Source: an uncultured Thermofilaceae archaeon
GTDB taxonomy: Archaea; Thermoproteota; Thermoprotei; Thermofilales; Thermofilaceae
Reading direction: 5' to 3'
DNA: 53,949 bases
NCBI GenBank assembly: GCA_938036345.1
Contig: CALHPJ010000017.1
Location: 1 to 53,949, forward strand
A program made the position numbers and the translations under genes. Below, one piece after another: positions 1-6,075 of this stretch (its first letter is position 1; every line of letters starts with the position of its first letter). The notes under the pieces are model-generated. The model searched no databases, was not told the origin of the DNA, and saw only the letters and a program-made list of their open reading frames with translations.

Positions 1-669
1 GGCGCGAAGATAGTCACAAAGGTTGAGGAGGTTTCACCCGAGGTGCTCGGGTACGCCGAGCTTGTCGAGGAGAGGAAGGTCGCAGACGAGAAAATGGTCT
101 TCGTCGAAGGCTGCCCCAACCCCAGAGCAGTCAGCATACTAGTAAGGGGAGGAGCAGAGCACATAGTGGATGAGGCTGAGCGGGCGATTCACGACGCTTT
201 GAGTGTGGTTAGGAACGTTATCAGGGAGCCAAAAATCGTGGCAGGCGGTGGCGCTTTAGAAGTAGAATTGGCTATTAGGCTCAGGGAATTTGCGGCTGGA
301 TTGCCGAGCAAGGAGAAATTAGCAGTGCTAAGGTATGCCGATGCCCTCGAGGTAATCCCGACGATACTGGCTCAGACCGCCGGTATGGAGCCAGTTGACG
401 TGCTAGCTGAGTTGAAGAAGAGGCACAGCGAAGGTGAGAAGTGGACAGGCGTCGATGTATTGGGAGGGAAAATAGCCAATATGCTTGAACTCAATGTAAT
501 AGAACCCGCACTTGTGAAGAAGCAAGTGATAAAATCGGCTACCGAAGCTGCTGTGATGATACTCAGGATTGATGACATAATAGCTGCTGCTCCTCCGAAG
601 GAGAAGAAAGGCGGAAAAGAAGGAGAAAAGGAAGAAGAGAAGGAGGAAGAAGAGAAAAGTTTTGATTAG
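1..669 (+). CDS. ths: Thermosome (group II chaperonin) subunit, C-terminal part
   Basis: Partial gene: the reading frame is already open at base 1, so the start and the equatorial/intermediate N-terminal parts lie outside the window. The 222 visible residues cover the end of the apical domain (GCPNP, VRGGAEHIVDEAERAIHDAL), the returning intermediate domain (GGGALEVELA) and the C-terminal equatorial domain (GVDVLGGKIANML, ATEAAVMILRIDDI). The protein ends in a Lys/Glu-rich charged tail, where most chaperonins have a Gly-Gly-Met tail; many archaeal subunits look like this. Group II chaperonins form ATP-driven double-ring folding chambers in the cytosol. Identification is secure; which paralogue (alpha or beta) cannot be told. 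Confidence 0.97.
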   Translation, partial: GAKIVTKVEEVSPEVLGYAELVEERKVADEKMVFVEGCPNPRAVSILVRGGAEHIVDEAERAIHDALSVVRNVIREPKIVAGGGALEVELAIRLREFAAGLPSKEKLAVLRYADALEVIPTILAQTAGMEPVDVLAELKKRHSEGEKWTGVDVLGGKIANMLELNVIEPALVKKQVIKSATEAAVMILRIDDIIAAAPPKEKKGGKEGEKEEEKEEEEKSFD

Positions 670-689
670 AAGTAGGGGCTAGCTAAAAA

Positions 690-705
690 ATTTTTTATAT
701 ATTTT
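690..705 (+). promoter_or_regulatory. TATA-box promoter of rpoK
   Basis: An A/T block containing TTTATATATT (694-703) is centred about 25 nt before the rpoK ATG at 724. The bases just before the ATG are pyrimidine-rich and carry no Shine-Dalgarno sequence. TATA-to-start spacing of this size is the usual sign of a leaderless transcript in crenarchaea. Inferred from spacing only. Confidence 0.6.
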
Positions 706-723
706 CCCCTTCCCCTCTCTACT

Positions 724-981
724 ATGTCTAGTAAGTTTACCATTAGAATTGGTCCTCCCTGGCTCACTAAATATGAAAAAGCTCGCATCATAGGTGCAAG
801 GGCGCTTCAGCTATCTCTCGGGGCCCCTCCTCTTTTAGCAATCGAGGAGTTAGGTACGAAGGATCCCGTGGAAATAGCAGCCATGGAGCTTAAGGCCAAA
901 GTATTGCCCATAGTGATAAGGAGGTGGACACCTGGAGGTTTGTATCAAGATATACCGCTAAAGTACCTAGAAATTCGCTGA
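724..981 (+). CDS. rpoK: DNA-directed RNA polymerase subunit K (RpoK/Rpb6)
   Basis: This 85-residue protein is the archaeal counterpart of eukaryotic RPB6 and bacterial omega. It helps fold and hold the largest subunit of RNA polymerase. The family core is plain: LTKYEKARIIGARALQLSLGAP near residues 14-35, then a conserved PVEIAAMELK segment and a C-terminal IRRWTPGG. Its length is normal for the family. It is probably leaderless, with a TATA box about 25 nt upstream and no SD. It converges with the unknown gene at 986-1336, only 4 nt apart, so the two transcripts must end inside each other or in the short gap. Confidence 0.97.
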   Translation: MSSKFTIRIGPPWLTKYEKARIIGARALQLSLGAPPLLAIEELGTKDPVEIAAMELKAKVLPIVIRRWTPGGLYQDIPLKYLEIR

Positions 982-985
982 GACT

Positions 986-1336
986 TCAAGCTTTGCGTAG
1001 CCCGACATGCCCTTTACCGATCTCCACCTCCATTAGATCCCCTATCGTCGGTCTTTCTGACAATTTTTCCCACTCCTCCTCCGTAAGGTAAAGAGACAAA
1101 CGTGGTAATCTAGCCCTTCCTGAAGCTCCGAAAAGGGGTATTGCCCGGAAGATCTGCGAAATCATGGGTGCTATTTCCCTTGCGAGCTCGGATTGCTCAG
1201 CTGGCATAATCACTGTACTTGGGGTTTCACGCTCCTCAGTCAAGTCCACTTTCACTACCTTTTCTCCCCAGTAAGTGTCAACGATGGATATATTCGTCAC
1301 CACGGCTTTGAACCTGACGGGGGTTTCGCTGTGCAC
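986..1336 (-). CDS. Conserved archaeal protein, candidate arcadin-1
   Basis: This 116-residue protein has a GTG start at 1336, chosen because a TTTAAAAAA box lies about 25 nt upstream (near 1361), fitting a leaderless transcript. The N-terminal third looks beta-rich (residues 7-30). The middle is helical and hydrophobic (ELAREIAPMISQIF), and the end has SLYLTEEEWEKL followed by PTIGDLMEVEIGKG, which reads like a small beta-barrel. I recognise no certain family. Its size, the pattern of a strand-rich domain with a TEEE helix, and its place 2.5 kb upstream of crenactin make it a candidate for arcadin-1, a small protein conserved with crenactin. That assignment is inference and rests on no alignment. 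It is divergent from hsp20. Confidence 0.7.
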   Translation of the reverse strand: MHSETPVRFKAVVTNISIVDTYWGEKVVKVDLTEERETPSTVIMPAEQSELAREIAPMISQIFRAIPLFGASGRARLPRLSLYLTEEEWEKLSERPTIGDLMEVEIGKGHVGLRKA

Positions 1337-1416
1337 ATTCGAGGTATCCCGAGCGGTTTTTTAAAGGTGCCTACCGGTAGTTTTTTAAGATGTTTAGCTA
1401 ACTAAGGTGGGAACAT

Positions 1417-1932
1417 ATGTCGGAGTTTGAAGAGTGGTGGCATAAGACTAGGAAGCTGTTTGATGAAATAGATAAACTCTTTGATGAACTAACTAGGGAA
1501 AGTTTCGAAAGCATAACAAGGGGGCAGCGCAGGGTTATTGGACCCTACTACTATGGTTTCTCTGTGACTATAGGGCCTGATGGGATCCCAAGGGTTAGGG
1601 AGTGGGGAAACATTAAGCCTGGCACTGTCCGACCGAGGATATCGGATACCATTGAGCCATTTGTCGACGTGATCGAAGAAGAAGAAAATGTAAGGATAAT
1701 CGTTGACATGCCTGGTGTTGAGAAAGACGATATACAACTCGAAGCTACGGAGGCTGAGGTAACAGTTTCAGCTGAAAGGGGGGATAGGAAGTATTTCAAA
1801 ACAATAAAGCTACCCGCACGCGTTAAACCTGAGTCGGCTAAGGCACAATACAAAAACGGGGTTTTAACGATAGTGTTAGAGAAGGCCGAAAAAGAAAAGA
1901 AAGGTAAAGGTTTTAAAATAAAAATTGAATAA
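1417..1932 (+). CDS. hsp20: Small heat shock protein, Hsp20/alpha-crystallin family
   Basis: This 171-residue protein is an ATP-independent holdase that binds unfolding proteins as large oligomers in the cytosol. The alpha-crystallin domain runs from about residue 75 to 162: it opens with EPFVDVIEEEENVRIIVDMPGVEKDDI and closes with the family signature NGVLTIVLEK. The C-terminus IKIE supplies the I-x-I motif that docks in a neighbour's groove. The N-terminus (residues 1-70) is acidic, helical and contains a Gly/Tyr-rich stretch (GPYYYGFSV). ATG at 1417 has an AAGGTGGG ribosome site 6 nt upstream. Two copies of a TTTTTTAA element (near 1360 and 1382) lie in the divergent promoter region, and an A/T-rich tail follows the stop. 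Confidence 0.95.
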   Translation: MSEFEEWWHKTRKLFDEIDKLFDELTRESFESITRGQRRVIGPYYYGFSVTIGPDGIPRVREWGNIKPGTVRPRISDTIEPFVDVIEEEENVRIIVDMPGVEKDDIQLEATEAEVTVSAERGDRKYFKTIKLPARVKPESAKAQYKNGVLTIVLEKAEKEKKGKGFKIKIE

Positions 1933-1975
1933 TAAATAATATTAAATTTTCTTTATAGAAGTTTATTTTACTTTA
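1933..1975 (+). terminator. A/T-rich likely transcription stop after hsp20
   Basis: The 43 bases after the hsp20 stop are almost pure A/T, with short T runs on the coding strand (TTTTC, TTTATTTT). Archaeal RNA polymerase stops at T-rich stretches without needing a hairpin. Inferred from composition. Confidence 0.4.
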
Positions 1976-2067
1976 ATGTTCTGTCCGAGGCTACCTGTAC
2001 AGGTCTTAGAGTAAAGGATAAAAATAGGGCTCCGATAGCCCAAGTTGAAAAACAAAGGTGCTACAGT

Positions 2068-2349
2068 ATGGCTACCGTAAGTGAAGGAAGTATACTAATC
2101 GGGCAGAAACCAGTAATGAACTACGTGCTAGCAACAGTAATACAATTTAATCAAGGAGCTCGAAGAGTTTCCCTCAAGGCAAGGGGACGGGCTATTTCAA
2201 AAGCGGTTGATGCTGCCGAAATCGTTAGAACTAGGTTCCTACAGGGGCAGGTAGATATCTCATCGATTAAAATCGGCAGCGAAAAAGTTGGTGAATCGGG
2301 GAAAGAACGGCTTGTATCCACCATAGAAATAGTACTTGAAAGAAAATAG
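2068..2349 (+). CDS. albA: Alba chromatin protein
   Basis: This 93-residue protein is a DNA/RNA-binding dimer that coats and bridges archaeal chromatin. The family core is intact: [21 protein letters not shown] (residues 11-31), then [21 protein letters not shown] and the C-terminal beta-hairpin ending [10 protein letters not shown]. Sulfolobus Alba carries two adjacent lysines (K16-K17) at its DNA-binding loop. Here the first is glutamine (GQKP) and the second is kept, so the lysine reported as acetylated in Sulfolobus is replaced by an acetyl-lysine mimic. The ATG at 2068 follows an AAAGGTG ribosome site about 8 nt upstream. It is monocistronic. Confidence 0.96.
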   Translation: MATVSEGSILIGQKPVMNYVLATVIQFNQGARRVSLKARGRAISKAVDAAEIVRTRFLQGQVDISSIKIGSEKVGESGKERLVSTIEIVLERK

Positions 2350-2424
2350 CGAACAAGCGAGGCCCGAGAAAGGATATTATTTTGTTTAAAATTCCTGTTA
2401 TATTAGCTAAATTTACCGAATACC

Positions 2425-2706
2425 TTATTCTCCTTTTGCCCAGAAAGTGTAGACGAACAGCCACAGTAACGGTATGGTAACAGCTGAGAGAGCTAAGGCA
2501 GCATAGGCAAGCCCGGATCCGGAAGTGCCGACTATATATAGGTTTAGAAGTAAAGTTAACGTAATATAACTTGTTAGTATCCGCAGTAATCTAAGTTGTT
2601 TTTTAACGCTGGAATATCTTGAGGCTAGCGCGAATATTATTGTTAAAGCTAGGCAAACCGAGGAGTTTAGTAGAGCTGTAAACGCCGGGAAGTCCTGATC
2701 GAGCAC
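2425..2706 (-). CDS. Small three-helix membrane protein of unknown function
   Basis: The GTG start at 2706 is preceded by GGTGG. The 93 residues form about three hydrophobic helices (roughly 8-28, 45-60 and 65-87) separated by a basic stretch, SRYSSVKKQLRLLR, that should stay cytoplasmic. No motif is recognised. It is the last gene of a three-gene minus-strand set: the two genes upstream overlap by 4 nt, and this one starts 9 nt after the second stops, so all three are probably co-transcribed. Confidence 0.6.
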   Translation of the reverse strand: MLDQDFPAFTALLNSSVCLALTIIFALASRYSSVKKQLRLLRILTSYITLTLLLNLYIVGTSGSGLAYAALALSAVTIPLLWLFVYTFWAKGE

Positions 2707-2715
2707 GTCACCACC

Positions 2716-3069
2716 TTATACGTTGATGAATTCAGGTTTTTTCACCGTGCTAACTATTGGTATGCAAATCCAGCCTGCACGAACTCCGTTACTTATCTCA
2801 ATTTTCTCTCCCCCCTCATCCACCTTAACTAGGACGTAGTTTCCTCTAAGCTTTTCCTGAGTTTCAACGTAGTAAAACAGCGGGACACCGTTAAGTTTGT
2901 AGTAGTCCCTCAGAGTAATCACTAGCCCATAGTGGTGCTTACCCTCGTGCTCGAAATGCATTATGTATACTCCTCCGCCCATGCCAACCATGGCTGAGAC
3001 AAGCCTGGCGAGATCGGCGACGCTCTCAAGCCTGATACCGATTGCCTTTTCATCCACCATGTCCATCAC
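2716..3069 (-). CDS. Conserved hypothetical protein
   Basis: This 117-residue soluble protein is not recognised. It starts with a helix (LESVADLARLVSAMVGMGGG), then has predicted beta-strands with a His-rich turn (HFEHEGKHHYGLVITL) and a second strand-rich half ending in GVRAGWICIPIVS. Its start ATG overlaps the end of the upstream cyclophilin-like gene by 4 nt, the usual sign of translational coupling. A second ATG three residues in is an alternative start. The operon points to a shared role with the cyclophilin-like protein and the membrane protein that follows, but nothing shows what that role is. Confidence 0.7.
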   Translation of the reverse strand: MMDMVDEKAIGIRLESVADLARLVSAMVGMGGGVYIMHFEHEGKHHYGLVITLRDYYKLNGVPLFYYVETQEKLRGNYVLVKVDEGGEKIEISNGVRAGWICIPIVSTVKKPEFINV

Positions 3070-3458
3070 CGTTTGCCGTTTCCGCGCTCGACTTTATCCA
3101 CGATTACAGGTTCCCCTTTACGTAGAGATTGCAGGTTTTCCATATTTCCTGAGACTCTACCTACTAACGACGACTTAAAGCGAAGCTTTTCAACGGGAGC
3201 TACCACGACAGCTATGCTGCTTGTATACGGTATTACGAGTAGGTCGCCCGGTTTAGCTGAGACATAAAGGTCCTCGAGTAGTACGCGTACACCTAGCGTA
3301 AAGTAGAACGCATATGAGTCGAGTGTATAGGCTCTAGCTTTAGCGGGCAGTATTGCCGAAAGTATTTCGTAGTTCAGCGGGGCCCACTCTCGGTAGATCT
3401 CCCCCTCTACGATCGAGGTGCCGTCGAGCTTTCTGATAATTACTCTAAGGTTACTCAT
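3066..3458 (-). CDS. Cyclophilin-like fold protein (DUF369/TM1367-type)
   Basis: This 130-residue protein resembles the small cyclophilin-like family known from bacterial and archaeal genomes (Pfam Cyclophil_like), whose members share the cyclophilin barrel without proven isomerase activity. Matching features in order are an N-terminal strand-turn-strand (VIIRKLDGTSIVEGEIY), the helix WAPLNYEILSAILPAKARAY, the strand AFYFTLGV, and the turn KPGDLLVIPYTSSIAVVVAP, which has the family's GD-x-x-hydrophobic loop. It heads a three-gene operon and is divergent from the coiled-coil gene at 3545, with an 86-nt shared promoter region. Family call is moderate; function is unknown. Confidence 0.65.
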   Translation of the reverse strand: MSNLRVIIRKLDGTSIVEGEIYREWAPLNYEILSAILPAKARAYTLDSYAFYFTLGVRVLLEDLYVSAKPGDLLVIPYTSSIAVVVAPVEKLRFKSSLVGRVSGNMENLQSLRKGEPVIVDKVERGNGKR

Positions 3459-3544
3459 ACGCTTAAGAAGGCCGACAAGTTTTAATTAATATTTCCCCCA
3501 CTTTGCGAGACATATTTATTTAACCTAGTTTGAGCACTTAACTT

Positions 3545-3772
3545 ATGGATCCCTCATTTAGGGATTTTAAAGACCCTCGCGAGGCCTTAAAAGCTCTAGA
3601 GAAGAGGAAAAAAGAGCTAGAGGAGGAATTAGAAAGGCTCGTCAAGAGAAAAGACAGGGGTGAAATAAGCGAGGAGGAATTTCACGAATATAAAGGCAAA
3701 ATCGAAAGGGAGTATATAGAGGTCATGGATAGGTTAGCACAACTCCGGTTCATAGTTAGCGGTGGTTTTTAG
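3545..3772 (+). CDS. Short coiled-coil protein next to crenactin
   Basis: This 75-residue protein is almost wholly alpha-helical and charged. Two helices (about residues 12-35 and 45-70) are joined by RKDRGEISEEEF, a turn also seen in the CdvA-like protein of this window (YIAGEISKETY) and in SHOCT-like linkers. The gene sits 70 nt upstream of crenactin on the same strand, with its own TATA-like TATTTATTTAA about 28 nt before the ATG at 3545, so it may be leaderless. It is too short to assign to a family. The location suggests a partner of the actin filament, which is inference only. Confidence 0.65.
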   Translation: MDPSFRDFKDPREALKALEKRKKELEEELERLVKRKDRGEISEEEFHEYKGKIEREYIEVMDRLAQLRFIVSGGF

Positions 3773-3842
3773 AATACTTTCGGTCAACTAAACCAATGCA
3801 GTCTTTAAATACTCGGTCAACTGCTTCAAAGCGGAGGTTATA

Positions 3843-5123
3843 ATGGGGATCGATCCATACAGGGCTAAGTACGCTTACGGCGAGGACTACGGAACAAGGT
3901 TTTTCAAATACGGGATACTGAAGGAAGGAAGACCTAGGGTAACCACTAGCTCTGGGTTGTTCCTTGAGGAGAGCTTTCTTCTAAAGCACTTCGGCGTCGA
4001 GAAAAAACTTGTGGTTGGGGATGAGGTATCGAAATATGCTGCGTCTGTAAGCTCTCTAGCGCGGAATTTGGTGTTCCCTCTCAGCGATGGAGAGGTAAAG
4101 AGAGATGATGAGAGAGCATGGAACGTAATAAAGGAACTCACAAGGAAAGGTTTTGAGGATTTTAGGGGGTATGTAGGAAGCGATTTTGACGGTTTTTATG
4201 TAACAGCCGCCGTGTCGGCTATAGCTCCCGACTACATGTACGAGAGGCTACTAAAAATCCACGCGGAGATTGATGAAAAAACGCGTGCGGTTAAGGCTTT
4301 CACAATAATTCCTCAACCGCTAGCGGTAGCTATCGCGGAGCAGGAAACATCCTGCTTAGTCATTGAATCGGGGCACGGAAATACACAGATCACCCCCATC
4401 CGTATGTATCCGATTAGGGATGCCATCATTGCTCTCTACCGAGGTGGCGCAGAGGCCGACGCGATCGCTGCAGAGGTTTTGAAAGACCTAGGTTACGGCG
4501 ATCTGGTAAGCGACGAGTACGCGGTAAGGAAATTCAAAGAGGACGCCGGCCTAGTGCCGCTGGATCTAGACGAAGCTGTAAAAAAAGCAAGGGAAGATCC
4601 CAGCAAGTTAAGAACGAAAGTCAAACTCTCAGCGCTAGTGGAGGTGGATTTTGAGGATAAAGGCTGGCTGCGGTACCTAATAGGGGAAGTGATATTCAAC
4701 CCGATGCACGAAATTTTCGATAGTTACAGGAAAAGAGGCGTGCTAAATATAAGGGATGCGAGATTGGGGGAGGACGTCATAGAGGGGGCGCTGCCTCTGG
4801 AAGATGCAATAATACGGTCTACTAGAAAGCTCCGGATATCGATTCAAAACGAAGTTTTAAGCAAGATTATCCTCAGTGGAGGAAACTTCAATTGGAGGGC
4901 TCCAGAAAATCTGAAGGGAATGGCCGTTGACGTGCCAACGAAGGTGAAGTCCCTATTGGATAAGAAACTTAAAGGTGAGGTAAATGTATCGGTAAGGCTA
5001 GCACGCGATCCCCAGTTTTCTGTGTGGAAAGGATGTGTCACATGGAGTTTCGCGCTTCCGGAAGACTACCGCTGGAGTTGGGAGAGGAGGGAGGGATGGT
5101 TCAAGCGGGGTGCAGACTACTGA
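3843..5123 (+). CDS. cren-1: Crenactin, archaeal actin homologue
   Basis: This 426-residue protein is an actin-fold ATPase that polymerises into F-actin-like double-helical filaments and is linked to rod shape in Thermoproteales. The actin nucleotide-binding motifs are present: phosphate-1 loop in YGEDYGTRFFKYG (residues 11-23), phosphate-2 loop IESGHGNTQ (about 173-181) and adenosine motif ILSGGNF (about 341-347). It closely tracks my memory of Pyrobaculum crenactin in RRDDEEAW-, APDYMY-, PQPLAVAIAE- and RGGAEA-like blocks and in the C-terminal SVWKG and REGW. The ATG at 3843 follows a GGAGG ribosome site. Its stop overlaps the next start as TGATG, so the downstream arcadin-2-like gene is translationally coupled. 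Confidence 0.95.
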   Translation: MGIDPYRAKYAYGEDYGTRFFKYGILKEGRPRVTTSSGLFLEESFLLKHFGVEKKLVVGDEVSKYAASVSSLARNLVFPLSDGEVKRDDERAWNVIKELTRKGFEDFRGYVGSDFDGFYVTAAVSAIAPDYMYERLLKIHAEIDEKTRAVKAFTIIPQPLAVAIAEQETSCLVIESGHGNTQITPIRMYPIRDAIIALYRGGAEADAIAAEVLKDLGYGDLVSDEYAVRKFKEDAGLVPLDLDEAVKKAREDPSKLRTKVKLSALVEVDFEDKGWLRYLIGEVIFNPMHEIFDSYRKRGVLNIRDARLGEDVIEGALPLEDAIIRSTRKLRISIQNEVLSKIILSGGNFNWRAPENLKGMAVDVPTKVKSLLDKKLKGEVNVSVRLARDPQFSVWKGCVTWSFALPEDYRWSWERREGWFKRGADY

Positions 5124-5863
5124 TGCCTAGCGATGAGGTAAAAAACGCTGTAAGGGAGTTTTTCATGAACAAAGGCTGCAGGGAGTTAAAGGACCCTATC
5201 GGTGTTGATTTAGCCTTCAGCGATGGGGAAACTAAAATAGGTGTCAAAGTATTCATGCTAAGTGGTAGTGTAACTAAATTAGCTGAAAAAATTAGACTAT
5301 TCATGTATGAAGCATTGAACTCTCGCAAATACAGCATGTACTATATAGCTTTGCCGGAGCTTCGAGTGGGTGTACTGCCGACCTCACGCGAATTTGAAGC
5401 AAGTGGGATAGGGCTATTAAAGGTGGGAGAGAAAGTTGAAGAGCTAATCCCGGCTCGAGTGCTCGGTGGAGGCGGCGAAGGGGTAGAAGCGGTAAACCCC
5501 CCTCGAATCGATGAAAATGCGCTACGAGCCATCGTGGAGGAAATGCTAAGAAAGAACCTGAGTACTATGGTGCGCGAAGCTGTTGAAGCGGTTCTTCGCG
5601 AAGTGTTCCCCGTTTTCGAAGTAACGACTATAGAAAGGCTGGAAAAAGCTATCAGAAGGCTGGAAGAAACAGCGAGCACGCTCGTCCCACTCATTTCCAA
5701 CAGCGGGAATTCAGTCCAGTCGAGCGGACTTCGACCAAGCCGAGTTTACGAGAAACTCGCCAATGTTGGTGAGACTTACGGGGAAGAAGTACCCGACTGG
5801 GTTCTAAATAATCCATGGGTGGAAAGGATTAGGAATAGAAGGGAAGCCGTGAGTGAAGCCTAG
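5123..5863 (+). CDS. rkd-2: Arcadin-2-like crenactin partner
   Basis: 246 residues from the ATG at 5123, which overlaps the crenactin stop (TGATG). A longer frame opens at 5024, but it would overlap crenactin by 100 nt and is less likely. The N-terminal domain (1-110) resembles a restriction-endonuclease-like fold: VDLAF, a strand ending in GVKVF, a helix, YYIALPE and GIGLL. The acidic residue expected before the lysine is missing, so it is probably not catalytic. A coiled coil follows (about 130-205), then a linker and the C-terminal helix WVLNNPWVERI. In Pyrobaculum, arcadin-2 follows crenactin and its C-terminal helix binds the crenactin groove and breaks up filaments. Position and the Trp-rich tail fit; no alignment was possible. 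Confidence 0.72.
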   Translation: MPSDEVKNAVREFFMNKGCRELKDPIGVDLAFSDGETKIGVKVFMLSGSVTKLAEKIRLFMYEALNSRKYSMYYIALPELRVGVLPTSREFEASGIGLLKVGEKVEELIPARVLGGGGEGVEAVNPPRIDENALRAIVEEMLRKNLSTMVREAVEAVLREVFPVFEVTTIERLEKAIRRLEETASTLVPLISNSGNSVQSSGLRPSRVYEKLANVGETYGEEVPDWVLNNPWVERIRNRREAVSEA

Positions 5864-5871
5864 GGGTCTCA

Positions 5872-6075
5872 ATGAACAAGGAGAGTGAAACTATTCCCCT
5901 CTATAAAATTCTCGCAGACCTCCTGGCACCTAAACTAAAAGATCCTTTCACTCTCAGCTTGGCTGAAAGGTTGCTAAAGGTTTACGAAGAAAAGGGGCAT
6001 AGAGGGTTAAAAGAAGAAATCGAGAAAATTCTAGCTGAGGTGGTTGAAGGTGCTGATAAAACGAGTGGAGATTGA
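5872..6075 (+). CDS. rkd-3: Small helical protein, arcadin-3 candidate
   Basis: 67 residues, ATG at 5872, eight nt after the upstream stop. The sequence is predicted all-helical: ETIPLYKILADLLAP, LSLAERLLKVYEEKG, then an amphipathic GLKEEIEKILAEVVEG, ending in a short polar tail. Nothing identifies a family. The place in the order crenactin, arcadin-2, small gene, SMC-like gene is what is described for the arcade cluster, where arcadin-3 is a small protein. Its last 26 nt overlap the proposed GTG start of the Rad50-like gene, so all four genes form one tight operon. The symbol rests on gene order alone. Confidence 0.6.
   Translation: MNKESETIPLYKILADLLAPKLKDPFTLSLAERLLKVYEEKGHRGLKEEIEKILAEVVEGADKTSGD

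Noticed and set aside
5024-5122. A 33-residue longer start for the arcadin-2-like gene
   Set aside because: It would overlap crenactin by 100 nt and has no ribosome site; the TGATG start at 5123 is far better placed.
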